A program made the position numbers and the translations under genes. The notes under the pieces were generated by a model. The model made no database searches, had not been told where the DNA came from, and saw nothing but the letters and a program-made list of their open reading frames with translations. Source: Alcanivorax sp. (GTDB taxonomy: Bacteria > Pseudomonadota > Gammaproteobacteria > Pseudomonadales > Alcanivoracaceae). From it: 64,000 nt of DNA. The DNA is taken from contig NZ_CP051240.1 in NCBI RefSeq assembly GCF_017794965.1, positions 2,480,001-2,544,000 of the forward strand, read 5' to 3'. This document shows positions 54,144 through 63,059 of this stretch, one piece after another. The stretch's first letter is position 1. The number at the start of each line of letters is the position of its first letter.

Positions 54144-56810
54144 TTAACCGGTGTTACGCAGCCCTGCCGCGATCCCCGCAATAGTTACCATCAACGCACT
54201 TTCCAGGGTTTCGTCGCCGTCATGACCACGCAGACGGGCCATGAGTTCGGCCTGCAACAGATGCAGGGGGTCGGTATACGGATCGCGGACGCGGATGGAC
54301 CAGCGCATCACCGGGTTGTTTTCCAGCAGATCCTCACGGCCGGTAAGCCCTCGCAATGCGGCCACGCAGGCAGTAAGCTTGTCACGCAGCACTTCGCCCA
54401 GCGCCAACAAGTCCGCATCGTCCCCCGCCAACCGCTGCTCATACCAGGACGCCACGTTCAGGTCGGCCTTGGCCAGGACCATCTCCAGCATATCCACCAC
54501 GCCCTGGAAGAACGGCCAGTTGTCGGCCATATCGCGCACCGTGGCGGCCTGGTCGCTGTCCGCCAGCGCCTCCTCAAGCGCACCACCGGTACCCAGCCAG
54601 GCGGGCAGCATCAGGCGAATCTGGGTCCAGGCAAATACCCAGGGAATGGCCCGCAGTGAGCTGATGCCGGCATCGGCCTTGCGCCGTGCAGGGCGGCTTC
54701 CCAGTGCCAGCCGGGACAGTTCGGTTTCCGGTGTGACCGTGCGCAGGTAGCGCACCAGCTCCGGCTCGTCACGCACCACGCCGCGGTAACCGGCCACCGA
54801 CACATCGGTGAGCGTCTGCATCTGTTCCCGCCAGGCAGCCTGCGGCGCGCAGGGCGGCAGCAGGGTGGCTTCCAGCGTCGCGGCCACGTATTGGGTCAGG
54901 TTGAACACCGCCACGGAGGGACGCCCGTATTTGAAGCGAATCACCTCGCCCTGCTCGGTGACCCGAATACGTCCGGCCACCGATCCCGGCGGCTGGGACA
55001 ACAACGCCATCCGCGATGGCGCCCCACCACGGGAAATGGACCCACCTCGACCGTGGAACAGGGTGAGCGGAATGCCTTGTTCCGCGAACAGGGCGGTGAG
55101 GCTTTCCTGGGCACGATACTGGGCCCAGGCGGCGCCGAGAAAACCCGCATCCTTGGCCGAGTCCGAATAGCCGATCATCACCTCCTGGCCGTTCGCCACC
55201 CTTTCCCGGTAAAAAGGAATCCCCATCAGGGCACGCATGGTGTGCTCAGCGCCATCCAGATCCGAGAGGGTTTCAAACAAGGGCACCACCCGCATGGGCT
55301 CGCGGACACCGGCGATCTTCTGAAGCAACATCACCGCCAACACATCAGACGGGGTGGTGGCCATGGAAATCACATAGGCCCCCAGGCCCTCACTGCCCTG
55401 CTCCGCAATCACCGCACAGGTATCCAGCACCTCGGCTACCTCCGCCGTGCAGGCTTCACTGCTGCGGAAAGCGGCATCAATCAACGGCCGACGGGCCTGG
55501 AGTTCCTCCACCAGAAAGGCCTGGCGCTGCGCCTCATCCCACTGGTGGTAACTCCCCAGTTGCAGGTAACGGGTGATCGCATCCAGGGCATCACTGTGGC
55601 GGGTGGATTCCTGACGGATATCCAAGCGCAGCAGAGTAATGCCAAAACAGTTGAGGCGACGCAGGGTGTTCTTCAGATCACCGTTGGCGATATCCGCCAG
55701 CCCCACTTCACGCAGGGACTGATCGATCAGCCTCAACGGCGCCATCAACTGGTCCCGGAACCAGTAACCCTCACCGTCCGGCTCGGGCTGGTTGTCCACC
55801 CGGGACTGCAGTTGACGGCGGGTCAATTTCAGACGGGCGCGTACCTCACGCAACAGGACCCGATAGGGCTCATGGCTGGGGCCGGTCTCGGCGAGCAAGG
55901 CATCACTGGCTGATGCCATGGACAGGTCCGCCAGCAGATTCTCGATGTCGCGCAGATACAGATCCGCCGCCATCCAGCGCGCCAGCAGCAAGACCTCGCG
56001 GGTCACGTCCGCCGTGACATTGGGGTTGCCGTCCCGGTCACCGCCCATCCAGGATGCCAGCTTCACCGGTGCCCAGTCTGCCGGTGGCAGTGGCAGCCCG
56101 CGGTCGGCGAAGTGCATTTCCAGTTGCCGCACCATGTCCGGCACCGCCTGCCACAGGGATTGCTCAATGGTGGCAAAGCCCCATTTGGCCTCATCCACCG
56201 GCGTCGGCTTTTCACGGCGGATCTCATCGGTGGTCCAGGCGGCCAGGATCACCCGCCGCAAACGGCCACGCAGAATGCGCCGCTCTTCGTCGTTGAGATC
56301 CGAACGATCCAGTTCGCCCAACAGATCGGCCATCTGATCGTACTTGCGAATCAGGGTGCGGCGTGTGACCTCCGTGGGATGGGCGGTCAGCACCAACTCC
56401 ACGGACAATGTCTGCAAGGTCTGGCACAGCGCGTCGTCACTGACGTCCTCCTGCTTGAGCCGCTCCAGCACATCCAGCAGCCCCTGGTCACCACCGGGGT
56501 CACCCGGATAGCGCTGGTGCTGTCGATGCAGACGCTCGCGGTGATGCTGCTCGGCGATATTGCTCAGATTGAGAAACTGGCTGAAGGCCCGGGCCACCTC
56601 CAACAACGTGTCGTCATCCAGGGGGGACAACAGGTCCGTGAGGGTAGTCAACGGTGCCCCCTGTTCACTGCGCGTGGCCACGGCGGCCTGCCGGATCTGT
56701 TCGATGGTATTGAACAGATCGTCGCCGGCTTGCTGGCGCAGACATTCACCGAGCAGATCGCCCAGCAAACGAACATTGTCCCGTAATGGTGCATTCACGT
56801 TGTGATCCAC
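54144..56810 (-). CDS. ppc: Phosphoenolpyruvate carboxylase
   Basis: An 888-residue anaplerotic enzyme that makes oxaloacetate from PEP and bicarbonate; E. coli Ppc has 883 residues. Active-site runs are clear: LTAHPTEVTRRTL (catalytic His), GGDRDGNPNVTADVT, GYSDSAKDAGF (Lys) and the glycine-rich loop FHGRGGSISRGG. The C-terminus ends in the conserved AGLRNTG. The start is set at a GTG at 56810, which lies 4 bases after AGGAGG and whose product (MDHNVNAPLRDNVRLLGDLL) lines up with the E. coli N-terminus; GTG at 56798 is an alternative. It is a single gene, divergent from the GGDEF-like gene. Confidence 0.96.
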   Translation of the reverse strand: MDHNVNAPLRDNVRLLGDLLGECLRQQAGDDLFNTIEQIRQAAVATRSEQGAPLTTLTDLLSPLDDDTLLEVARAFSQFLNLSNIAEQHHRERLHRQHQRYPGDPGGDQGLLDVLERLKQEDVSDDALCQTLQTLSVELVLTAHPTEVTRRTLIRKYDQMADLLGELDRSDLNDEERRILRGRLRRVILAAWTTDEIRREKPTPVDEAKWGFATIEQSLWQAVPDMVRQLEMHFADRGLPLPPADWAPVKLASWMGGDRDGNPNVTADVTREVLLLARWMAADLYLRDIENLLADLSMASASDALLAETGPSHEPYRVLLREVRARLKLTRRQLQSRVDNQPEPDGEGYWFRDQLMAPLRLIDQSLREVGLADIANGDLKNTLRRLNCFGITLLRLDIRQESTRHSDALDAITRYLQLGSYHQWDEAQRQAFLVEELQARRPLIDAAFRSSEACTAEVAEVLDTCAVIAEQGSEGLGAYVISMATTPSDVLAVMLLQKIAGVREPMRVVPLFETLSDLDGAEHTMRALMGIPFYRERVANGQEVMIGYSDSAKDAGFLGAAWAQYRAQESLTALFAEQGIPLTLFHGRGGSISRGGAPSRMALLSQPPGSVAGRIRVTEQGEVIRFKYGRPSVAVFNLTQYVAATLEATLLPPCAPQAAWREQMQTLTDVSVAGYRGVVRDEPELVRYLRTVTPETELSRLALGSRPARRKADAGISSLRAIPWVFAWTQIRLMLPAWLGTGGALEEALADSDQAATVRDMADNWPFFQGVVDMLEMVLAKADLNVASWYEQRLAGDDADLLALGEVLRDKLTACVAALRGLTGREDLLENNPVMRWSIRVRDPYTDPLHLLQAELMARLRGHDGDETLESALMVTIAGIAAGLRNTG

Positions 56811-56961
56811 ACAGCCTCCTTGAAATGCGCACAAAATATGTCCTGTTATGACAGTTTCGCTGATTCGCATAACAGTTTTAACAAGATTACCCCTCCAGGC
56901 ATCTTTATTCCTCTGTCAGGCTATCGCAACATAGGCGCCTCAGTGACAGGGACGAAGTATT

Positions 56962-57903
56962 ATGAGCACAACAAGCCGCATCACGTCTGAACAAGGTGTC
57001 GTGCTTATGCAGTATCTGGCCAGGGCACTGTTTGCGCTTCTGGCCGTTGCCTACTTCCACAACACGGATCAGTTTTACTTCGCCCTGCCCCAGGCGACCC
57101 CCTGGGTGCTTTTCGTTGCCTATGTGGCCATTCAACTTGCCCTGCTGTTCTGGCGGCCCGCCAATGGGGATGTCTTTGCCTCGGCGCTGGATCTGCTCAC
57201 CCTGGGCATTGTCATGTTGCTGGATACCGGCAACCCGCCCCCAACCATGGCCTTGCTGTTTGTCGCGGTGCTGAGCAACGGGCTGCTGCATGGCCTCAAG
57301 CGGTTTTTGATCATGCTGGCTGGCGCCGAGGTGGTGCTGGCCATCGTACTGCCCATCCGGCTCAGTTACGCGTCCAGTCCCGATAGCTCCGCCAGCCTGT
57401 TTCTGATGGCCGCCATGAGTATCTGCATGCTCTATTTCGGGCTGATGATCTGGCGCAATCAGGTGCTGGCCCGCGCCGCGCTTGAGGCCACCTGGCGGGA
57501 CCCGGACACGGACTTCATCAGCCGTGAGGCCCTGGTCAGTACGGCCGGCTGGCTGGTGCCCCTGCATGACCGCATCTCTTCTCCGCTGACGCTGGTATTG
57601 ATACGCCATGACGCCCTGCCCCAGCTGTCCGATCAGGTAGCACAACGCATCCGTCGCAGCGACGTGGCGGCCCGTTACGATGACACCCAGCTGGCCCTGC
57701 TGCTGCCCTGTACGGCCACCGCCGCCGCCGAACAGCTGCTTAATGACTTGCGTGACCGCCATCCGGGCATGCGCGCGGCGCTGATGACCCTGTCAGATGG
57801 CGACGTAGCCCTGGAACAGGCGCTCGCCCACCTTGAGCAAAGCATGGCCCGAACCAGCGAAGAAGAAGGCCACTGGCTGGCCCACGCTGCACCGATTCAC
57901 TGA
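56962..57903 (+). CDS. Membrane protein with a degenerate GGDEF domain
   Basis: A 313-residue protein with about six hydrophobic segments in residues 18-170, then a cytoplasmic domain from about 178. That domain follows the GGDEF (diguanylate cyclase) pattern: WRDPDTDFISREAL mirrors the DPLTGL-type entry, and SDVAARYDDTQLALLLP sits where DVVARYGGDEFALLLP is usual. The signature GGDEF itself is replaced by DDTQL, so cyclase activity is very unlikely. It may act as a c-di-GMP-independent sensor or partner protein. Divergent from ppc; the following protease gene is in the same direction after 76 bases. Confidence 0.8.
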   Translation: MSTTSRITSEQGVVLMQYLARALFALLAVAYFHNTDQFYFALPQATPWVLFVAYVAIQLALLFWRPANGDVFASALDLLTLGIVMLLDTGNPPPTMALLFVAVLSNGLLHGLKRFLIMLAGAEVVLAIVLPIRLSYASSPDSSASLFLMAAMSICMLYFGLMIWRNQVLARAALEATWRDPDTDFISREALVSTAGWLVPLHDRISSPLTLVLIRHDALPQLSDQVAQRIRRSDVAARYDDTQLALLLPCTATAAAEQLLNDLRDRHPGMRAALMTLSDGDVALEQALAHLEQSMARTSEEEGHWLAHAAPIH

Positions 57904-57979
57904 CGACTCAATACACACCTTCACATAACATTGGGGGCGTTCCCGATACACTGCGTGCACACCCTAACCGGTCCGTACC

Positions 57980-59659
57980 ATGCAGTGTTTACGCCTTTTT
58001 CTGACCTTGTTCATCGCCCTGTCTGCCTTCTTTCAGACAGGCCATGCGGCGGAGCAAGGCAACGCCACACCGCGCATTGTCGGCGGCCAGAATGCACCAA
58101 TAGACCGCTGGCCCTGGATGGCACAGCTGGCCATCCAGGATCCCAACCTGAGTGGCGGCTATCTGTTGTGTGGCGCCAGCCATATCAGTACAGGCTGGAT
58201 TCTCACCGCTGCACACTGTCTGGAATACACCAATGGCGCCCCCGCCGACGCCAGCAATGTCTATGTATTCATTGGCGACACCGAGCGCAACAACAGGCCT
58301 ACCGATGGCATTCAGGCCCAACAGCTATTGATTCATCGCCAGTACAGCAATCTGAACCATGACCTGGCGTTGATTCGCATACCCGCCCGCGGCAACACCC
58401 TGTGGCCCAGCATCATTACACCCGAGGGCGCCAGCGCCCTGGAAACCGCTCCCTTTTCTCAACGGGATGAGGCAATGACCGCACTTGGGTGGGGGGAAAC
58501 CGGCAATGGACTGAGTAACCAGCTTCAGCAGGTCCAGCTGGATTACATTCCCCGCACCTTGTGCCGGCAGCTGTCCGGATTGACGATTTCAGACTTTGTC
58601 ATCTGTGCCGCCGAATTGAACCCGGTGAATGGCCGCGATCAGGACAGCTGTTTTGGCGACAGTGGAGGCCCGCTGTTACTGGACCAGGAGGGCACGGCCT
58701 GGCTGGCCGGTATCACCAGCTTCGGCGAGCAGACCTGTGCCACCGGCGCCCCGGGCGGCTACACCCACCTGGCGGCAGAAACCGGTGAACTGGAAGCACT
58801 GACCGCCTCTGCCGGAGACCCGCTGGTAGACCTGGCGCTGCTCTGGAACCTCACGCCGCCGGCGCGCTATTACAGCCGGCCTGGAAGTAGCCGCTCCCTG
58901 GCTCTCACCCTGCGCAACAACGGCAACAACAGCATCAGTGACCCTACCCTGAGCCTCACCCTGACAGGCCAGAGCGTGGCCTCCGCCCAGTGGGACAGCT
59001 GTACGGGCAGTCTGCTGGGCAATACCTGCACCCCGACAGACAGCCTTGCAGGCAGCCGTACCCAGTCTTTCACCGTGAACGGCAACAACGGCCAGGATCA
59101 GGTAGTGACCATCGATATCCAGGGGCGCGCCAACCAGGAAGATTTTCGTCGCCCCAACAACACCCTGCAGCAAGTGGTGGTGTTCTCCAACCATCCGGAC
59201 ATTGCCCTTGAGGCCCGCCAGACCAGCCAGACCACCGACCGCGCCACTGTCACAGTGACACTGAGCAACCTGTCCACACTGAATGCCGCTACCGGCACCG
59301 CCGTGGAATTCAGTTTGCCCAGCGGCATCAGCCTGGCCAATGCCGCTACCCTGGGCTGCACGGGCACCAGCCCCACCCGCTGCCCAATGGGTACTCTGGC
59401 CGCCGACACCAGCAAGCGTCTTACCCTGCAACTCGACAACAGCGCCGGCATCAGCCGCACGCTGAACCTGACGGCCACACTCAACGAACGCGACGTGCCC
59501 GATGGTGACACCCGCCAAACTGTCAGCGTGAATTACGCCGCCGTCGCCACCAGCACCTTCAACCGCGACGAGAGCAGTGGCGGAGGCGTCCCCATGCCTG
59601 CCCTGCTGCTCACCCTCAGCCTGTTGGTCCTGCGCCGCCGGCCTTGTTCCCTGCCCTGA
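57980..59659 (+). CDS. Secreted trypsin-like serine protease with C-terminal sorting tail
   Basis: A 559-residue protein. The signal peptide ends near GHA, followed by a short propeptide and the activation-type start IVGGQNAPIDRWPW. The S1 catalytic triad is visible: His79 (LTAAHCLE), Asp128 (HDLALIRI) and Ser228 (CFGDSGGPLLL). Residues about 290-520 are beta-rich repeats of the DUF11/CARDB type. The end, SSGGGVPMPALLLTLSLLV then LRRRP, is a Gly-rich, hydrophobic, Arg-rich tail of the GlyGly-CTERM kind, processed by rhombosortase in other species. It probably acts outside the cell or on its surface. Confidence 0.9.
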   Translation: MQCLRLFLTLFIALSAFFQTGHAAEQGNATPRIVGGQNAPIDRWPWMAQLAIQDPNLSGGYLLCGASHISTGWILTAAHCLEYTNGAPADASNVYVFIGDTERNNRPTDGIQAQQLLIHRQYSNLNHDLALIRIPARGNTLWPSIITPEGASALETAPFSQRDEAMTALGWGETGNGLSNQLQQVQLDYIPRTLCRQLSGLTISDFVICAAELNPVNGRDQDSCFGDSGGPLLLDQEGTAWLAGITSFGEQTCATGAPGGYTHLAAETGELEALTASAGDPLVDLALLWNLTPPARYYSRPGSSRSLALTLRNNGNNSISDPTLSLTLTGQSVASAQWDSCTGSLLGNTCTPTDSLAGSRTQSFTVNGNNGQDQVVTIDIQGRANQEDFRRPNNTLQQVVVFSNHPDIALEARQTSQTTDRATVTVTLSNLSTLNAATGTAVEFSLPSGISLANAATLGCTGTSPTRCPMGTLAADTSKRLTLQLDNSAGISRTLNLTATLNERDVPDGDTRQTVSVNYAAVATSTFNRDESSGGGVPMPALLLTLSLLVLRRRPCSLP

Positions 59660-59701
59660 CCCCCTATATTCTCCCCGCTTTATCTGTCAGTCGGGGACAA
59701 C

Positions 59702-61630
59702 ATGGTGGACAGCAAACCGGGCTATCGCGCAGATATTGAAGGCTTGCGCGCACTGGCGGTGATTCTGGTCATCCTCTATCACTTCGAGGTGCCCGGCATC
59801 ACCGGCGGTTTCATTGGCGTGGACGTGTTCTTCGTCATCTCCGGGTTTGTGATTACCCAGCTACTGCAACGGGCCTTCAGCAAGGGCACCTTCAGCTTCA
59901 AGGACTTCTACGCCCGCCGCATTCGCCGTCTGGTGCCCCTGTTTCTGCTGGTCTCCACCGTCACCTTCCTGATGATCTCGCCGTTTTACATTGGCGATGC
60001 CTACTACATTTTTGCCAAGAGCTGGCTGTCCTCGCTGATCGGTATCAGCAACCTGTATTACTTCAGTGAGCTGACCCAGTACTTTGCCCCGGAAACCCGC
60101 TCCCTGAACCTGTTGCACACCTGGTCACTGGCGGTGGAAGAACAGTTCTACCTGATCTGGCCACTCACGCTGTACCTGGCCTATCGTTTCGGTAAGGGCC
60201 GGGAAGGTCACTGGCCCTTCAAGATCACACTGGTGGCTACCTTTGCGCTGTCGGTATACATGGCCAACCAGTGGCCTGCCGCGGCCTATTACCTGCTGCC
60301 CGCCCGGCTGTTCGAATTCATGCTGGGCACCGGTGTGGCCCTGTTTGCCTCCCAGCTGCCGAAACTCAAACGCCCCACCGCCGAACTGCTGGCCGTCACC
60401 GGCCTGACCATGGTCATTGCCACCGCGCTGCTGATCACCAAGCATGATGTCTTTCCCGGCTTCAATGCCCTGTGGCCTACCCTGGGCACGGCCCTGGTGA
60501 TCTACGCCGGTCTCCACCAACCGGAGACGGTCAGCGCACGCCTGTTGAGCCTGCCGGTGATGGTCTTTCTGGGAGGCATCTCCTACTCCCTGTACCTGTG
60601 GCACTGGCCACCGGTAGCGCTGCTGCACTATCAGCTGGTGGAACTGACCGCCTTGAATCGCACCGCCCTGATGATTGGCGTGTTGATTGTCTCCTGGCTT
60701 AGCTATCGTTTCGTGGAGAACCGCTTTCGCCACCGCCCCTGGAGCCTGAAAAAATCTTTCTGGATTCTGGTTTTCACCCCGCTGCTGATCATCTGGGCCA
60801 TCCAGTCCACCATCCGCATCGCCGATGACCTGAGCTTCCGTATCCCGGAAGAGCGCCGCGAGCTGTACAAGATCATCGCCAACAACAACCCGGCCGATCT
60901 CTACAAGCGCTGCTTCAAGGGCGACCCGGTGGCATTCAACACTGGCAAGGCGTGCCTGTTTGGCGAAGAGCCCGTTAACGGTCAACCCAACAGCATGCTG
61001 ATCGGCGACTCCCACGGCATTGCCCAGATTGGTTTTGTGGAGCAGTTGATTGAAGGCAAGGGTTACTCCCTGCTGATGGTCACCCGTGCCTCCACCCCCT
61101 TCCTGCCAACCCGGGTCGCGGAAACCGTCCAGGCCGCCGACCCCACCCAGGTGGCCCGCAACCAGGCATTGAGTGAGTACCTCAGTGAGAGGCCCATGAC
61201 GGTGTTTGTGGGGGCCTGGTGGAATGCCTATCTGAAGCAGGAAGCCTTCCAGGGGTATTTCCTGGAAACGCTGGACTGGCTGAAAGCGAAAGGTCACACG
61301 GTGATCGTGCTGGAGGATGTCCCGGAACTGCCGTCATCGTCCTACGCAGAATGCCTGCTGAAAAGCATGGAGGATTGCGCCATCGATGCCTCGAAAGTGG
61401 AGAACAACCTGGCCAACTTCCAGCGTTTTAAGGAAGCGGCCAGGCAACAGCACCCGGACATTATCTGGACCAACCCTCGCAAAGTGCTGTGCAATGAAGC
61501 GCGCTGTGAGACTGTGCTCAACGGCATCCCGCTATACCGCGATGAAAGCCACCTGAACAACGTGGGCGCCATCGAAATCGGCAAGGAATATCTCAAGCGC
61601 TTCGACAACCCCCTGCCAGATTTACGCTGA
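59702..61630 (+). CDS. OafA/YrhL-type O-acyltransferase with SGNH domain
   Basis: A 642-residue membrane protein. Residues 1-340 form the acyltransferase_3 domain with about 10 membrane segments, starting GYRADIEGLRALAVILVILYHF, with FFVISGFVITQ, FYARRIRRLVPL and the WSLAVEEQFYLIWP run. Residues about 380-640 form a periplasmic SGNH hydrolase-like domain (MLIGDSHGIAQ, and late YRDESHLNNVGA). Such enzymes O-acetylate lipopolysaccharide, capsule or peptidoglycan sugars. GGGGA precedes the ATG at 59702. It begins 42 bases after the protease gene; a functional link is not evident. Confidence 0.93.
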   Translation: MVDSKPGYRADIEGLRALAVILVILYHFEVPGITGGFIGVDVFFVISGFVITQLLQRAFSKGTFSFKDFYARRIRRLVPLFLLVSTVTFLMISPFYIGDAYYIFAKSWLSSLIGISNLYYFSELTQYFAPETRSLNLLHTWSLAVEEQFYLIWPLTLYLAYRFGKGREGHWPFKITLVATFALSVYMANQWPAAAYYLLPARLFEFMLGTGVALFASQLPKLKRPTAELLAVTGLTMVIATALLITKHDVFPGFNALWPTLGTALVIYAGLHQPETVSARLLSLPVMVFLGGISYSLYLWHWPPVALLHYQLVELTALNRTALMIGVLIVSWLSYRFVENRFRHRPWSLKKSFWILVFTPLLIIWAIQSTIRIADDLSFRIPEERRELYKIIANNNPADLYKRCFKGDPVAFNTGKACLFGEEPVNGQPNSMLIGDSHGIAQIGFVEQLIEGKGYSLLMVTRASTPFLPTRVAETVQAADPTQVARNQALSEYLSERPMTVFVGAWWNAYLKQEAFQGYFLETLDWLKAKGHTVIVLEDVPELPSSSYAECLLKSMEDCAIDASKVENNLANFQRFKEAARQQHPDIIWTNPRKVLCNEARCETVLNGIPLYRDESHLNNVGAIEIGKEYLKRFDNPLPDLR

Positions 61631-61632
61631 GT

Positions 61633-61810
61633 AGCATCGCGGTCGAACGGCCGCTCCTACATCGCCAAGCGATTCGTGGGAGCGGTGCTTCCACCGCGAT
61701 AATCGGCCTCACAAAGCGGCTTTGCCACAGGTTTCAAAGAGCGTCCCTCAGTGCCCTCTGTGGTAATTCCGCCTTTGATCCAGCCTTTCGCAACTCGAAA
61801 CTCGTTACTC
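61633..61810. repeat. REP, CACAGAG-related and GAGTTGC heptad repeats
   Basis: A REP half (GGTCGAACGGCCGCTCCTAC) lies right after the acyltransferase stop. A CCCTCTGTGGTAATTCCGCC segment like the right arm of the CACAGAG hairpin lies near 61753. Heptads GCAACTC, GAAACTC and GTTACTC (61790-61810) run into the end of the next gene, whose stop (61805-61807) is inside a unit. Confidence 0.75.
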
Positions 61811-62818
61811 GCTCCCGCCTGCGCCCTGAAACTGCGGCAACGACGCCAGAATATCCAGCGCATGACGGCGCTTGGCCGGATCATAAAGATCCACCGTCAC
61901 CATCAATTCATCCACCTCCACCGTCTCCAGCAGCTGCGCCAGCTGCTCTTCAATGGCTGCGCCATCGCCAAGCAACTGCAGACCGAGAAAGCCTTTCACC
62001 CCTGCCTCCTCCTGCGGACTCCACAGCCCGGCCATGCTATTAACCGGCGGCCGCATCCATAACGGCTGCCCCCGGAACAGGGCCAGGATACGCTGATAGC
62101 TGGTGGTACTGAGATAACGAGCTTCCTCCACCGTGTCCGCAGGAACAGCCGGCACCGCCAGCATGGCATGTGGCTCGTCCAGTTGTTCAGAAGGCTGGAA
62201 CTGATCCCGGTATATCCGCAGCGCCTCACGGTAAAGGCGTGGTGCAAAGTGGCCGGCAAAGGCATAAGGCAGCCCCCGCTGCGCCGCCAGTTGTGCGCTG
62301 TACAAACTGGAACCCAGCAACCAGATCGGCACCTGGGTGCCCGCCCCCGGAATGGCATTGACCGGATGCGAGGGATCCAGCGGACCCAGCAAACGCTGCA
62401 GCTCAGCGACATCCTGGGGAAACTGCTCGGCACCCAACCCTTCCCGTCGCAAGGCCCGCCCGGTCATGGGGTCTGTGCCCGGCGCCCGCCCCAGCCCCAG
62501 ATCAATGCGCCCCGGGTACAGGTGCTCCAGTGTCCCGAACTGCTCGGCAATCACCAGCGGCGGATGATTCGGCAACATCACCCCACCGGAGCCCACTCGT
62601 AGGGTTTGCGTATTGCCGGCAATATGGCCGATCAAGACCGAAGTAGCGGCACTGCTGATGCCCTGCATATTGTGATGCTCGGCCAGCCAGAAACGTTGAA
62701 ACCCCAGGGACTCCGCATGGCGGGCGTAAGTCACACTGTTGGCCAGCGTTTGGCCCACGCTGTCGCCCTCACGCACAGAGGCCAGTTCCAGCAAGGAAAA
62801 CGGGACAGGATTGATCAA
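61805..62818 (-). CDS. LLM-class flavin-dependent oxidoreductase (luciferase-like)
   Basis: A 337-residue protein of the bacterial luciferase-like monooxygenase superfamily, of the type annotated MsnO8 or YhbW-like, which uses FMN(H2) for oxidation of small substrates. Runs include PFSLLELASVREGDSVGQTL, ESLGFQRFWLAEHHNMQGIS, VGSGGVMLPNHPPLVIAEQF and GRIDLGLGRAPGTDPMTGRA. A TTG start at 62818 is proposed because GGAG lies 8 bases upstream; a TTG eight codons earlier has no site. The C-terminus overlaps GAGTTGC heptads. Single gene; substrate unknown. Confidence 0.9.
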   Translation of the reverse strand: MINPVPFSLLELASVREGDSVGQTLANSVTYARHAESLGFQRFWLAEHHNMQGISSAATSVLIGHIAGNTQTLRVGSGGVMLPNHPPLVIAEQFGTLEHLYPGRIDLGLGRAPGTDPMTGRALRREGLGAEQFPQDVAELQRLLGPLDPSHPVNAIPGAGTQVPIWLLGSSLYSAQLAAQRGLPYAFAGHFAPRLYREALRIYRDQFQPSEQLDEPHAMLAVPAVPADTVEEARYLSTTSYQRILALFRGQPLWMRPPVNSMAGLWSPQEEAGVKGFLGLQLLGDGAAIEEQLAQLLETVEVDELMVTVDLYDPAKRRHALDILASLPQFQGAGGSE

Positions 62819-63059
62819 AAGGATACTCCAGTTTGAACGCAATTCAGGATCATGATCCTCATGTCATGGGGGCATGTCGAGGCCGTTTCCAGTGCCCGCC
62901 GATATCCGGTGGCACAGAACAGCTTTCCCCTCTCTCGCGCCAGCAACGAGAGCTTGATCACACTCCCCCGAATTTAGCCGCAAGTGTAGTCAATGTCCTA
63001 CATTCATAGGACGGAAGGGCAACTATAATCGCAGCCTTGAACGATTTAACGGGGGAACC

